Shown one piece after another: positions 12,323 to 24,174 of a DNA stretch of 64,000 nucleotides. The notes beneath the pieces were generated by a model that had not been told where the DNA came from, made no database searches, and saw nothing but the letters and a program-made list of their open reading frames with translations. Each line of letters opens with the position of its first letter. The first letter of the stretch is position 1. Origin of the DNA: Heligmosomoides polygyrus polygyrus (Eukaryota; Nematoda; Chromadorea; Rhabditida; Heligmosomidae); the NCBI GenBank assembly GCA_947396885.1, contig OX377202.1:66064643-66128642 (forward strand). The letters are read 5' to 3'. Both the position numbers and the translations under genes were made by a program.

Positions 12323-13754
12323 TCAGGGGCGTGTGTTAAAAATTTTCGGTGAACTTTTAACGACCATTTTTTAACGAAACATTTTTGTGTTAAAATCGGT
12401 AAATTCGGTAACTTCGTTAAATAAAATTTGGCTTAGCCGCAGTCAATTTGGCTGTATTTTAGCATGTAAAAAGCCAAATCCTTTTCCTTATTAATTTTTC
12501 CATGACAATTATATGGCTATGTCTTCGTCTCCACAATAGGTAATACCACTTCATCTATCACCAACAAAATTGCCAAACGAGAAAATCATTAAGATTCTGA
12601 AACCAAACACCAACAATTGGACTTCTAAAATAAGAATTTCCCTACTATGCCTAGTTCGCTCAGCTTGTTGAAAGTCGTCCAGGTTTTGGAGAGATCCAAA
12701 GTGATATACACTAGAACACGGCTCAACATTTTTAAGCGTTTTCATCCTTGCAGAATTTGCACTCGCTAAGTAGACTTTTACGGCCCTACCTTCTATACTG
12801 CCATAATTGTTTCGGAAAACTACAGAATTGAAAGTAATGTTTAATGAAGAATTCAGTCGGGCAACGAACACAACGAGTTCTTTGGTCCAGTCCGTCTTTG
12901 GAAGATACGAACGAAGCCCATAGCTCCAATATCTGCCTGTTTCACAGAATGGTTATTTTTGTCCCAAAAGGTTCTGTTCTTACCGCAGACGACAACAGAG
13001 AGTCAAATAAACAGCCAGGGACCGTTGGTTAAATTTTGATCGGGTCGAGTTTTTCTGTATTGAGTATTTTTTTCTTTGGCAACACAGTACCAACAATTAC
13101 GCTCTACATGCTGGTTAAGCGGGCTCATCGTTGCCTTAACGAAGTTCTACAATCCTTGGCCGCCGCACGAAAAATCCCTCTAGCGTTCCGAAAAATTTTC
13201 GGAAAAGGGACAGGAACGTTTCACTTCCCTTGCTTCGTTTCGTATCCTAGTTTTGTCGCATAATTTGTGTTTCGTAGCGTTTCCTTCGTGTTTTCTATGT
13301 CTTTTCAACCACATTTACGAAACAAATTTCACAAAAAACGGTGAAAAAACTGAATGGGTGGTAAGTATGAGGAACAAATATGTAGCAATCAAACGCAAGA
13401 GAACGGACAATGAGGTCGAAAAGCGGGAAACAACAGCGGAGTAAAGTGGCGGCTCACGCATGTATATTTGTCAAGGAGCAAGGAATATGCCAAGAATTCT
13501 CGAAACACGAGGACATCGACTGCTTGTACTGATTCAAGTAAGTAGAGCTTTCTCGGTGTCGCAACGATACTGCTTCAGCTCATCCAAAAAATTCGTCCAA
13601 AATGCACTTACATGAAAAAGAAATAAAATTTCGAAATGGTCACAAAATGTTGTTAATTAACCGAAATTTTTTGTCGTTAAATTTTGTTGAAAAGTTTTAA
13701 CGAAAAATGCCGGTAAATCCGGTAAATCGGTAAATCGTTAAAGGCACACCCCTG
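12323..13754. mobile_element. Non-autonomous hAT element, copy C, inserted in RTE copy 2
   Basis: The ends are (T)CAGGGGCGTGTG and, reverse-complemented, CAGGGGTGTGCC, flanked by the perfect 8-bp duplication GTGAGCAC (12315-12322 and 13755-13762). Inward of both ends are degenerate TTAACGA / CGGTAAAT repeats. This differs in word, but not in layout, from the CGTAAAT arrays of copies A and B, so it belongs to a sister family. The interior has only short frames and no transposase. Confidence 0.87.
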
Positions 13755-13880
13755 GTGAGCACATTCCCACACAAGGATCGAGTTGACCAGTCCCAGCAGG
13801 AGCAATGAGCCCATCCCCTGCATTCCACCTGCGTCTCTAGGGCAGTACGCGGTCGCATGTGATTCGCTATTCATTCTCCT

Positions 13881-15879
13881 ATCTACCCTTGACAGCGTAG
13901 ACACATATCAATCTATGCTCACTGAATAAGCCACAATAACGACAAAGCTTGAGACACAGACAGACACTTGAGACAAAGACAGCGTATACAAATATATAAT
14001 GCAGTCTCATCGTCAGCATTGCTATGCCAGTGAAGGTGAGTCGAATGCGTACGAGAGCGCCATCTCGGATCGGTGACGCTGAGACGCTGGAAAGCGGATT
14101 ATCTGGGATGAAGCCCCGCCTCAGCACTTTTCTTCTGCTGCCACCTAGTTATCGATAATTCTTCGTTGTACACAGCGACACGAATCACGCCGTTCAGAGA
14201 GACGAGAAAAACTCGTAGGTGTTGCACTAGCGACGGCGGCAGGCATGTCAGGCCTATGCGAATTTGTTCCAGGAAAGCTGATTTCGTGCTAAAAGTGCAG
14301 GCACCTGAGGGAGCACTCCAGACGGCAGACTGACGTGAAGTGCTTGTTTTTCTTACTAATCATAAGCTATGGAATACGGGTTAAAATATAGACAACAGAC
14401 AGCTGCTGATTGTACTTTGAAGACCGATTTGGGAGTGCCTAGCCACTAAAACAGAAGCAAATAAGAAAAGTGATAAATCTTACGGGTGCGGAAGGTACTC
14501 TAGATTGAATTTTGTTCTAAATTTTAAACGCAGAATTGTTCACGCGGTGACATCCGAAGGCCAGTCTATGCCCATCGTGTTCGCCCTCGACAAAAGTGTT
14601 GCTGGTACAACTCGCAAAGCGTGCCAGGTGCTGCAAGTGAGCAATAACGCTCAAAATTGTCATCACAAACGAATAAGGCGCACCAATAGACTTCATTTGG
14701 TCTCAATTCAACACACGACGCGAGCTTTGTAAGGAAACTCGACTCGCGCACAAATCTACTAGCCTTATTGTTAGTGCAGTAATTGATAGAAGAAGCATGA
14801 GCACCCTTCTATTTGGAAGCGGAAGGTTGCGCTCTCTGTGCATTTTCTGAAATCAGCACCATGTCGGAAGTAGGACACGTGGTGCGTTAAACAAAGGGAC
14901 AGAATAACACCTACATTAAATGGTTTGAATCGCTTTGTCCTGACTCTACTATTCCAAGCATCACCTCACCAAACGGAAGTACCATTTCCTAGGAGAAGCA
15001 AGCGTCAGATGTGCAACAATAGCTACAATTTGAGATTGCGATTATCCCCAAGGCTGAACCCGGTAGTCGGAAGAACCACGATTTGTTTGAGTCTCCATCA
15101 ACGCATGAGCCACCGTCGTCGACGATTTTGGAGATCTTCAATCAACTGATGGGAAATCATTGAGAGAAAATTAGCGGTCAGTTCTCATGTGGTTTAGAAA
15201 ATATTAGATTTGAAGCGTTTCCCCATGCGCCTTTCAAGCAGTTTTCCTCATTTTCTAGGCGGAAAAGAGCATCTGGCACTATCTTTAACAACTTGTTCGG
15301 TGGTAAATTAAATTGCCGGTGACCTTCTGAGTGTGCTTGTCCTTGAGCTTCAACCAAAATATAACAATTCGGTGAACTTGCTCTGAATACTACAAAAAAC
15401 GGAAGAGTTGCAAATTTCTAACTCTCCAAATCAGCAAAAGTTGAGGAGGAGAGGAAACTAGAGTTTCCTGAGATGAACACAATGCTTCTTGATCCTGCCC
15501 ACCATTCTGGAGTCGTAGCATTTGCTAGTTTTAATGCCCTTCCAAAAAGTTTGCAGACATTCTCTAAAAAGCTGTGCTTTCAAATCCACCAAGGAGCTGC
15601 TTAGGGAAGAACAGAACATCTTGAATACTTGAAGCTCAAGCGACATGGAGAAAGCAGGATAGAGGCACTCTAGACTAATAAAGTTTCGTGGCTTCGCGTA
15701 TCCTGAATCAGGCATAATGTCTAGCTTTAGAATCCCAATACTCACCATGGTGCTTGTAGATAGAATCTCGCCGAGCGTCTCCCACGCTTTTTTCATTTAC
15801 TAAAATTAATATTGTAAGTATTATGCAATTTTTTCAAAAAACGTTCTATCAGGCTTTGGTTACAATATCTTGTTATTGT
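13881..15879. other. Two kilobases without recognisable gene
   Basis: Short frames on both strands only, none with family resemblance or paired splice signals I could defend. No repeat shared with the rest of the window was seen. Confidence 0.35.
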
Positions 15880-16182
15880 TGGGTGCGCGGAGCGCAGTCG
15901 GAAAGGTGCCGGCTGTCGTGTGCACTTCATTCTAGGTTTTTGGTTCGGATTTCCCGCCGAGGCCAACCAAACCTTACATCCTTTCGGGGTTGGTGTAATT
16001 TCACCAGATCTGTCTGGGAATGACGAAGCACTGACTTATTTAGCACTGAGCTGGCCATGGCAACTCATTCTAGATACGCATTGAATTCGACTCATTCTAA
16101 ATACGCATTCAAATGGCCTCCACGACATCGAGGAACCGGATTCAACAACGACTTACAGCAATTTAACGGAGAAAATGCAGCC

Positions 16183-16194
16183 AAAATTACTGAT
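16183..16194. repeat. 12-bp target site duplication of the RTE (left)
   Basis: AAAATTACTGAT here and at 19622-19633 brackets the RTE. It is part of the MITE sequence and marks the insertion as target-primed. Confidence 0.88.
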
Positions 16195-19100
16195 CACCTG
16201 TATCACCTGTATCACCTGTCGTCCCGTTGATCATCGACTTGCTCGAGCGGGCGCCAGCAGCGTCTCCATTCGTCCCTGTCGCGTGCCAGAGTGGTCCAAT
16301 GGATCCTCCTCGCTCGAGGGACACGAAGAGCGTCATATCGGTCGTTCAGGGCTTTCACGAAGAAGTCCGACCAACGCGTTGGTGGGCGTCCTGGTGTTCT
16401 TTTGACATCCCGCGGAATCCAATCTGTGACGGCTCTCGTCCAGCGGGTGTCTGCGAAGCGCATTACGTGGCCGGCCCACCTAATTTCCGACGACTTGGCC
16501 CATGCGACAGCGTCTCTGATCTTCGAACGTCGGCGAAGCTCGGAACTCCGGAGGCCTTCTCTCACTTGCGTGAGTCGTGTCACTCCGAGCATCGTCCTCT
16601 CGATTCCACGCTGCGCGACGCTGATCGCGTGTTCATCCTGCTTTCGTATAGCCCAGGTCTCTGAGGCGTATGTTAGGGCAGGAAGAACAGTGGAGTCGAA
16701 TAGGTGGGCACGGAGTCGGACGTTCTTCGTTTTCTTCACGACTTCTTCGACGCTCTTGAAAGCTCCCCAAGCCGCTCGTTTCCTTCTGCTCAGCTCTGGT
16801 GCTAGGTCGTTGGTCATGTTGACTTCGCGACCATAGCTGGAGCATTCGGAGATGTTCGTTCCGTTGAGCGAGAATGGGGCATCAGAAACTTGTCCGCTCC
16901 TCATGATCATCGTCTTCGTAAGATTCAGCTGCAGTCCAACGCTTCCACATACACGATCGAAGTCGGCCAGCATTCGTTCCGCCTGACTGATGCTCGGGGT
17001 TATGAGCACGATGTCGTCAGCGAAGCGAAGATGGTGCAGTTGCCGGCCGTCGACCTTCACTCCCATGTCTTCCCATTCTAGTTCGCGCATGACGTTTTCG
17101 AGGGTGGCGCTGAAGAGCTTCGGGGATATGGTATCCCCTTGTCGAACCCCTCTCTTCACGTCAGTGACGACGTCGTTGTAGAATGGTGAGATCTTGGTCG
17201 TGAATCCACTGTACAACTCTCGAAGAACTCTGATGTACTGAGTAGGAACGCCCTGGGTGAGCAGGGCTTCCATGACCGCTTCAGTCTCGACGGAGTCAAA
17301 TGCCTTCTTCAGGTCAATGAACGTAAGGCACAGCGGCAGCTTGTACTCTCGCGACACTTCGATGAGCTTCGTAATGGTGTGTATGTGGTCGATCGTGCTG
17401 AATCCTCTCCGAAATCCTGCTTGTTCGCATGGCTGTCCTTCGTCCAGCGTTCTACTAATCCTATTCAGGATGACTCGAGTGAACAGCTTGTAGACTACGG
17501 ACAACAGGCAGATCGGGCGATAGTTGCCAATGTCGTGCACGTCTCCCTTCTTGTACAGCAAAACGGTCTTGCTGGTCTTCCACTGAGATGGAACCTTGCA
17601 TTCGGACAGGTAGCGTGTGAAGAGCCGCGCCAGGGTGTTGATGAGCGCTGGCGGGAGGTTCTTCAGGTGTTCAGCTCTGATCCTGTCAGAACCGGGTGCT
17701 GTACGTTTCTTCACCGACGAGATGGCGTGTCGGATCTCGGAAGGGAGAACAGAGGGAACGACGTATCCATCCTGCGGAAGATGGCATGGGGGCAGGTGGA
17801 CGTGGCTATCGAAGAGATCGGAGTAGAAGTCGTGGATGACTTTCTCCATGGTCCTTCTGGAAGAGGTGATGGTTCCGTCAGGACGTCGGAGAGCGGTCAT
17901 CTTGGTCTTGAAGTTGGCGAAGTTCCGGCGGGCATTGCGAATGCTCAGCCCTGCCTCTGCTGCTTCAGCCAACACTTCCGCCCTTCTCTCCTTGAGATCT
18001 TCCTTTATCGCCGCTCTGCATAGCTTTGCAAGCTCGGACGTCAGTTGGTAGTTGCCTGACGCTCGTGCTGCTCCACGCTCGCGTATCAGCTCGAGAGTTT
18101 CCGGAGACAGGCGTCTCTTGGTGGTCTTCAAGCTCTCGGCTCCCTTAGCACTATCGTGGAGATGGTGCACGAAGCGATCGTATTCCTCGTCGACGTTGTC
18201 CATGACAGCATCTTCCCAAAGGCCGACAAGAGAGGTGTAGAGATCCCAGTTGATGGTCGTTCTGGAATTCCTCTTCTTGAACTTCGCGGCCTTCTCTCCT
18301 TGACGCGAAAAGCGGAACCTCGCGCGAAGGAGGCGGTGGTCCGATCCCGTGTAGAACTTGGGGACAACGGAGACATCGGTCAGGCAATACTTGCGATTGA
18401 AGATGATGTGGTCGATCTCGTTGTGGAACTGGCCACCGGGGGATTCCCAGGTCCATCGTAGGGAGGGAGGCTTCTGGAACTGCGAGTTTCCATGGATGGT
18501 CTTGGTCGACATGATAAACTCAGACAGCCTTTCACCTTGCTCGTTCCACTCCAAACCGTTGGTTCCGATGTGAAGTTCTTCCGGCGACCTTCGTGGCCCG
18601 ATCTTGGCGTTGAAGTCGCCGACAATCACCTTGTAGAAGGTGTGATCTTCCTTATAGAACTTCTCCAGCTCCACGTAGAAGGCCTCGACGTCTTCGTCGT
18701 CGTAGTCGGATGTTGGGGCATACGCGACGAACACAGTCAAGGCTGGCACGGAGCCACATCGCTTCAGTCGCAGACGTCCGATTCGGCTAGTCAGAGACTC
18801 GTACGAATCGATGTTCATGGCCAAGTGCGTGTTGACGAGGACACCAACGCCGCCTACTCCCCTGCTGTCGCATGTTCCGAGGAACAGTTCTTCTCCGGAG
18901 TCGTAGGCGGCGTGTAGGGGGTGGTGTCTTCTCGTCTCGGTCAGTCCGATGACGTCGTACTTGATCTTCCTGGCTTGCATCATCAGGTCCTCGACGGATG
19001 CTTCGGACGCAAGCGTGCGGGCGTTGTAAGTACAGATCGTCATCCTAGTCGTTCTCAGTTTGCGCAGCCTGGTTAGGCCCTGAGATTTTAGCAGCCTCTC

Positions 19101-19621
19101 CGTACTCGTCCTTCCCATCGCTGCAGAAATGGGGGCTCTTTCGGGGTCAGGGGAATGAGGCCCTTTAGTGCTGCTGTGTTTGACTGGAATACAACACGGG
19201 TAGCTAGTCAAGCTCTGTCGTGCGGGCGGGGTACTCCGGGCAGCCAGCCAGACTGCCCGAAGGGACGGGGCGAGACTTAAGGCGGCCTCGAATCGCCTTA
19301 CATGTACTCCCAGTCTACCGAGTGCAAGCTTTTGGCCGAGCCGACACAGTTACAATCCGCACAGTAACGGACACATCCACGCACACTGTACACGAACATG
19401 CCGCTCCCACGCACAAGGAACGCATCGACCCGACACAGCAGGAGCAAGGAGTCCATCCCCTGCATCCCACCTGCGTCTCTGGGCAGTACACGGTCGCATT
19501 TGGTTCGCGTTTAATTCCCCTATCCACCACCCGGGGACGCGCCACGTGGCCCTGCGACAAGCGGCCCGAGATCCCTCTTAACAAGAGAGCCCGAAGGCTC
19601 TCTATCGAGGGAGATCCGTGG
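16195..19621 (-). mobile_element. Full-length RTE-clade non-LTR retrotransposon
   Basis: This 3.43-kb element is bounded by a 12-bp target duplication (AAAATTACTGAT at 16183-16194 and 19622-19633). Its 3' end is on the left and consists of tandem ATACAGGTG units, the short-microsatellite tail typical of RTE elements instead of poly(A). One ORF of 999 codons fills almost all of it, and about 410 bp lie 5' of the ORF. Three other copies are in the window (6813-13880, 36204-36926, 58086-58680), all 5'-truncated or decayed. RTE elements move by nicking the target with their endonuclease and priming reverse transcription on the nick. Confidence 0.93.
16212..19211 (-). CDS. RTE endonuclease / reverse transcriptase, 999 residues
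   Basis: Single uninterrupted ORF. An apurinic-type endonuclease spans residues about 57-300: TYNAR (61), the metal-binding Glu of GLTETRR (92), GDFNAKIG (198-205) and SDH (290-292). The reverse transcriptase spans about 545-800: [23 protein letters not shown] (first Asp at 633), RQGDTISP and FADDIV (730-733, the catalytic Asp pair). The C-terminal region (about 800-999) contains ERTMLGV and the RWAGHVMR motif frequent in hookworm RTE proteins. The first Met gives 999 residues; Met57 (MTICTYN) is an equally good start. One oddity: three residues are missing in the conserved SYVYLG-like segment after the catalytic region (it reads SSYGREVNM near residue 793). Two other copies in the window keep them, so activity is doubtful despite the open frame. 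Confidence 0.95.
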   Translation of the reverse strand: MTSYPCCIPVKHSSTKGPHSPDPERAPISAAMGRTSTERLLKSQGLTRLRKLRTTRMTICTYNARTLASEASVEDLMMQARKIKYDVIGLTETRRHHPLHAAYDSGEELFLGTCDSRGVGGVGVLVNTHLAMNIDSYESLTSRIGRLRLKRCGSVPALTVFVAYAPTSDYDDEDVEAFYVELEKFYKEDHTFYKVIVGDFNAKIGPRRSPEELHIGTNGLEWNEQGERLSEFIMSTKTIHGNSQFQKPPSLRWTWESPGGQFHNEIDHIIFNRKYCLTDVSVVPKFYTGSDHRLLRARFRFSRQGEKAAKFKKRNSRTTINWDLYTSLVGLWEDAVMDNVDEEYDRFVHHLHDSAKGAESLKTTKRRLSPETLELIRERGAARASGNYQLTSELAKLCRAAIKEDLKERRAEVLAEAAEAGLSIRNARRNFANFKTKMTALRRPDGTITSSRRTMEKVIHDFYSDLFDSHVHLPPCHLPQDGYVVPSVLPSEIRHAISSVKKRTAPGSDRIRAEHLKNLPPALINTLARLFTRYLSECKVPSQWKTSKTVLLYKKGDVHDIGNYRPICLLSVVYKLFTRVILNRISRTLDEGQPCEQAGFRRGFSTIDHIHTITKLIEVSREYKLPLCLTFIDLKKAFDSVETEAVMEALLTQGVPTQYIRVLRELYSGFTTKISPFYNDVVTDVKRGVRQGDTISPKLFSATLENVMRELEWEDMGVKVDGRQLHHLRFADDIVLITPSISQAERMLADFDRVCGSVGLQLNLTKTMIMRSGQVSDAPFSLNGTNISECSSYGREVNMTNDLAPELSRRKRAAWGAFKSVEEVVKKTKNVRLRAHLFDSTVLPALTYASETWAIRKQDEHAISVAQRGIERTMLGVTRLTQVREGLRSSELRRRSKIRDAVAWAKSSEIRWAGHVMRFADTRWTRAVTDWIPRDVKRTPGRPPTRWSDFFVKALNDRYDALRVPRARRIHWTTLARDRDEWRRCWRPLEQVDDQRDDR

Positions 19622-19633
19622 AAAATTACTGAT
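19622..19633. repeat. 12-bp target site duplication of the RTE (right)
   Basis: Perfect direct copy of 16183-16194, directly beyond the 5' end of the RTE. Confidence 0.88.
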
Positions 19634-19800
19634 AGCGCGGCTTATCCATCAGAGATTTCGGGGATTTCGACTGCCCTTTCTCCGTTAAATTGCTGGAAGT
19701 CGTTGCTGAATCCGGCCCCAGTATGTAGAAATAGGATGCGTGGCGCATCCCCTAGTTGGAGTTGTCCAAGCGTAATTCCGAACGATTTACCTTCCCACCA

Positions 19801-19936
19801 GGGGCCAGATTCATCAACCACTTACCGCCCTCTGACGGTGAAAATACCGCCCAACTTGATGCTTATGAATGTCATATCAAGGGTTGTGGGGTATTTTCAC
19901 CGTCAGAGAGCAGTAAGTGGTTGATGAATCTGGCCC
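19801..19936. mobile_element. Short foldback MITE
   Basis: Arms of about 50 bp begin GGGGCCAGATTCATCAACCA and are repeated inverted at the right end (ending TTGATGAATCTGGCCC), each continuing through CTGACGGTGAAAATACC. The outer part resembles the MITEs at 20929 and 49761 (GGCC-GGATTCATCAACGAC), but the inner arm differs, so this is a sister family. No ORF. Confidence 0.8.
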
Positions 19937-20928
19937 AGTTGAAAAACAAGAAGATGATAAGACGGTAATCCTGACTGGGAAATGCATGCTTAATGTTGTG
20001 TGCTTCATACTGCTGTTTACTACTGCTGTCTGCTACTATCGGTAGGATAAGAGTTCTGCAAAAGGTGAGGCTCTACTTAGGACGTGAAAGAATTTCATCA
20101 TTTACCAAGTGAACGTCGTAGTACATCTAGTAGTGCCGATGTTGATGTTACCCAGGATAAACAAACATGTAAGTGGTCAACATGGTACATAGGGAAGGTG
20201 GTAAACTGACCGGTCCATAGCATCGCATATTTGGATAAGAGAAAGCTCAACGAAAATACATACTAATATGGTCCAAAGATTATGACGACTCTTGCTCTAT
20301 GTACATACATATGGCATATGGAATGTGGCATGAAGTTTTAAAATATTTAGGAGCAAGTGCTACACCATCCGAACGCGCAGGTTTTCCTTGAAATACATAT
20401 CAGGATGAAGCACACCGTTCGAGAATTCTTAAAAATGGATTTTTCTCGTTTCCCGAGATTGCGTTTGCAACTGATGTACAGAGTGGTTATATGATGTTTC
20501 TCTTTATGAATTTAAAATGAGATCGTTAAAAAACAGAAATCCGAGTTGCATGCAAACAGACACCGCCAGCAAGCATGCGGCACTTCTTTGACACCAGACA
20601 TTTCAAAGAGAAAATCAGAGTTTCCAATTACGGGGAAGTCGCTAATGGAAGGCAGACATGGTCGAATTCCATAACGAAGCAACAGGGGCCAAGGTGGGCC
20701 GCTGGATAAATGGAGTAAAAATCATCCAAAAAGATATGCACATGTATTTGTGCATGTATTTGTGAGTAGAGGAAAGTCTACCATTTACAACATTTTTGAT
20801 TGTCATCAATACTTAAAATATTCCACCAAGCGCAAGTCCTTTGAATAGATTAGTCGAGAAATATGAAAATATCCAGCGATGCGGGGACCAATTCAACCTC
20901 ATGTAGAAGAATCGTTGCTCTAGAAGCC
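19937..20928. other. One kilobase without recognisable gene
   Basis: AT-rich, short frames only, no shared repeat recognised. Confidence 0.35.
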
Positions 20929-21090
20929 AGGGGCTGGATTCATCAACGACTTACAGCAATTTAACCGAGAAAATACAGCCGAAACCCCTGATATCGTGGC
21001 TTAGCAAGCGACATGTGAAGCGTTTCGCCGCACTATCGGCTGTATTTTCTCTGTTAAAGTGCTGTAAGTCGTTGGTACATCCGGTCCCAG
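20929..21090. mobile_element. Short foldback MITE (GGATTCATCAACGACTTAC family)
   Basis: The inverted arms (GGGCTGGATTCATCAACGAC on the left; GTAAGTCGTTGGTACATCCG on the right) continue inward through GCAATTTAAC-GAGAAAATACAGCCGA. The centre holds TATCG-GC words. Same family as 49761-49986 and as the RTE-split copy at 16134/19717. Confidence 0.8.
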
Positions 21091-21470
21091 AAGGATTGGC
21101 CGTGTTAAACCTTTTGTGTCTATCATATTCTGCTGAAAATTCCAAAGCTAATGGTGAGCACATTTTCATTAAGTGTGTTTTCAATTTCCTAAATAAGATT
21201 AAAGTTTACGTTCTGAATCCTTGACCCCGGAAGAAAATCCTTGTCTACGGAAGTACAGTACCGCGCACGTCTTTTGGTCAATTCCCGAAAAAGCCGCTTT
21301 GGAGAAGCGGCTTTTTTAAATAACTTTCTTCAAAATCAAGCACTTGTGAAATAAAACACATATCTGAGCTCAGCAGGCCGAGCTCTATCTTTTTACGTAT
21401 AAATCAATGGAATTGAACAATGGATATAGGCCGGACATAATCAATCGAGTGGCCGCGAGAGCCTGTAGAG

Positions 21471-24174
21471 CAGGGGTGTGCGTAAATAAAATTTGAAATT
21501 TCGTAAATCGTAAATCGTAATTACGAAAGAACCATCGTAAATCGTAAATCGTAAACTGTAAATCGTAAGGATCACCTGAACTGTAGTTCAGTACAATTAA
21601 ATTTCCAGAGGCTTTTTCTGCTAATGTTAATCGGATGTGATTCAATATTTATTTAACTGTCGTGTCAGTTTCAGTTTTCAGCTTCATCCGAACAGTTTTC
21701 CTACCAAATTATTTCTCTTGTCACGACTTCCTGATAGTAAAACATCGTCCAAACCAAACTTTACACCTTTCAGGAAAGTCGAAAAAACTGTGAATTCGAA
21801 AACTTTACTCAAGACTTAGGATTTAGTGGAAACAACAGCGGAAAAATCGCTTTCAGAATTAAATTTCAAAAAAAAGTTTCACCATTGACTAATGCGCTGG
21901 TTTCTCGCTCCTGCGCTTGTAAGATTTCAATGACTTCATAACGCCTTCACGAGACGCGCGAAGGGGTTTTCAGGTGTCTGCCGCGTGGGACAGCGCGCAT
22001 TTTCCCGAGCGCTGATTATTTCTATTATTTTATTTGTATTACTGATTTGTTACGTCTGAAAAAACAGTAACAAATGAAGTTTTCCATGGACCATCTTGAC
22101 TACAGCTATTAGCGGACTCATTGATTAAAATTGTTCTATAGAATGTGTGATAATTTTTCATGAACTATTTTTGAACTATTTTTATGATGTTGTCTGAAAA
22201 ATAGTTCAAAATAGTTCATGAAAAAAATCGGACATTGTCCCACGCGGCAAAAAAAGAGAACGACATGGTCGGACAATGTCGTGAAAGGGATAACATTGCT
22301 CTACCATTTTACAACTCCCAGCACTCGCACGGGCTACCCTTCGCCAGCTCCGCAACTAACGTTTGCTCTCCGAGAGCATGCAGCATCGTAAGCGGATTAG
22401 ATAGGGTGAATACGATGAACTCCATCACATCACCGAAATTGCAGATCAAGACTGTCAAAACCAGTTCGACCTTTTCTAAAAATGCTATGCGCTCGATTTT
22501 ACTGACCTTTTATATCAATTTGCTCGACACTATAAAACACAATGCAACCCGATAGAACCATTGGTACATGTCGCGAAGGTAAGCAGTGGTAGGTGGCAGC
22601 GCGCCAGCCAATAATAACCAGAGCACAGACCGAACACATGCCAGCCGATCAGGGTTCCAACTGTACATACACGCCCTCTCCGAATGGCATGCCCATTCAA
22701 TGCGGTCTTATTCGATGAGGAGTTCCCATCTCACAATGCTCCCCGTCCTCGCGACATATAACGAAACGTTAGCGATTTATCCTTTCAACATGAGTGTAGC
22801 AACCGTCTAGACCCCGCTCGCACTCACGAATGATGTTCGATTATGGATTTGCGTCAATTCTATTCGATAGGATTACATTAATATATTATAAGCAAATTGA
22901 CTAGACGTTATTACCAAACAGGGCGCGGATCAAAGAATGCTCCCTCTCTTTCTCTAAGAAACTGCTTCCAATGGCTTTCTATGGGCTGGAATGGAACAAC
23001 CTTCGCCAGTAGGAATGCGATGCGCTTTGCCAGCTCTGGACCGGTAATGGAGGACCCCAGCCTCCCCTGCCTTCTAGACATGAGCTTATCATACTATATA
23101 ATAATCCGCTAACCGATGACTCATAAATTAGTCAAAAAATATGGGGTGGGGCGAATTACGGACAGCGAAAATAGTGAGAAATTTACAGACGACTTTTACG
23201 TGTCATGGGAACTTCAGCCCTGGGAGTAATCGAGGTCACTGAACACGAATCTGAAGTTCGTTTTAGAAGGGTCGATCACCATCAATCGATATTGATCAAA
23301 GCATCGATCAGTCCCGCAATGGGAAACCAGGTCCAGTAAGGGGTGCCAGTAGTGCTGGACCAGTACATGGCGGAGGGGGGGGGGTGAGTTCCAGTAAAGG
23401 AGGCAAGTAGTGGGGGACAATGCTGTAGCGGTCCCACATGGAAAAAAATTTCAGTTCAACATAGCGTTAGAAGCGGTGGGAATCCTCGGTTCTGACAAAA
23501 AGGCGTTTCGTCGTCCTACCAAAATCGATCTGATCTATCGAACATGTCGATTTTTGCAAGAGGTTGACCGTTTGGGGACGAGAAGTGAAGGTGTTCGTAG
23601 TCAACCTGGCGCTAGAATATTCGAATATTGTCCTTTGTACTGCTAGGAAGGAAAGAAAGCTGGATACGCAGAGCAGCTAGCTTGATCTGATTCTCCTCAG
23701 CTTAGTGATACTGTAACATCGCGCGAGGCACGCCGATTTGCGTGACGGAGCACCTGTTTTCTATTGTATTGCACTTGTTTCTACTCTTGAACGTGTCCGG
23801 TTCCAAACGGGAGCCCTTACAATGCCAGTGAAATGGGAAAGTTAATTAAGCGAAGAGAAAAGTCGGATTCGAGAAGCCTGTGCACAGGACGATATTATCT
23901 AACACTGTAACACATTAGAACACATCATCAGAAATCAACTCTAAAAGGAAGTGGGAATGAGCTACATGTAAGAGGGGACCATTAGAGTAGGGCACATCTT
24001 ATAGCCTACTCCACATAAATTTGGTCACCAGTTGGTTGTTGATCAAAAATCACATTTACGAATATTTACGATTTACGACCCAAAATGTCGTAAATCGTAA
24101 ATCGTAAAAAATTTGCCAGAAATCGCCGTAAATCGTAAATCGTAAATCGTAAATCGTAATTACGCACACCCCTG
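21471..24174. mobile_element. Non-autonomous hAT element, copy B
   Basis: The ends are perfect CAGGGGTGTGCGTAA inverted repeats, with the perfect 8-bp target duplication CTGTAGAG (21463-21470 and 24175-24182). Arrays of CGTAAAT words run for about 70-120 bp at each end. The interior aligns with copy A, but B contains a MITE at 21942-22289 and about 650 bp (23097-23760) that A lacks. No transposase frame is present. Its cleaner ends suggest it is younger than copy A. Confidence 0.9.
21942..22289. mobile_element. piggyBac-like MITE inside hAT copy B
   Basis: It is absent from hAT copy A, whose empty site reads CTTTATAATATTGC, and is flanked here by ATAA on both sides (21938-21941 and 22290-22293). 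The imperfect ends read CGCCTTCACGA and CCCTTTCACGA. A subterminal inverted GCCGCGTGGGAC lies about 50 bp inward on each side. The 4-bp duplication and CCCTTT end recall piggyBac elements (usual target TTAA). The same GCCGCGTGGGAC word brackets the piggyBac-like fragment at 60041-60645. Confidence 0.65.

Larger units (their letters stand above)
6813..13880 (-). pseudogene. Decayed RTE retrotransposon, copy 2, split by two hAT elements
   Basis: Minus-strand RTE sequence is present in three pieces: 6813-7234 (C-terminal end), 10283-12322 (reverse transcriptase and endonuclease remnants) and 13763-13880 (5' untranslated end). All three align in order with the full-length copy at 16195-19621. The gaps are filled by hAT elements with perfect 8-bp target duplications. 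Recognisable pieces include [13 protein letters not shown] of the endonuclease near 11900 and [20 protein letters not shown] sequence at 7150-7230. The frame is broken in many places and part of the reverse transcriptase (equivalent to about 17300-17860) is deleted. Confidence 0.85.
16134..19717. mobile_element. Palindromic MITE split by the RTE insertion
   Basis: The left arm at 16134-16194 (CCGGATTCAACAACGACTTA) and the right arm at 19622-19717 (ending TCGTTGCTGAATCCGGCCCC) form one short foldback element. It is the same family as the intact copies at 20929-21090 and 49761-49986. The RTE sits between the arms with a target duplication copied from the MITE. The family has no coding capacity. 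Confidence 0.8.
15880..19765 (+). repeat. tRNA-derived SINE, copy 3, interrupted by nested MITE and RTE
   Basis: The 5' part (15880-16133) has the A-box GAGCGCAGTCGGAAAGG, the B-box GGTTCGGATTTCC and the body up to CCTCCACGACATC. The missing tail resumes after the nested elements at about 19718 (GTAGAAATAGG, then GCGTGGCGCATCCCC), exactly as in the uninterrupted copies at 2540-2610 and 61320-61370. The SINE was therefore the original target of the MITE that was later hit by the RTE. Confidence 0.75.

Noticed and set aside
17379..18023. A 214-codon plus-strand ORF, and several others over 16.2-18.9 kb
   Set aside because: They are antisense shadows of the RTE gene; the composition of that gene leaves the complementary frames open.
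23097..23760. A host gene fragment in the extra 650 bp of hAT copy B
   Set aside because: No frame over 80 codons and no splice-bounded exon; equally well explained as sequence deleted from copy A.
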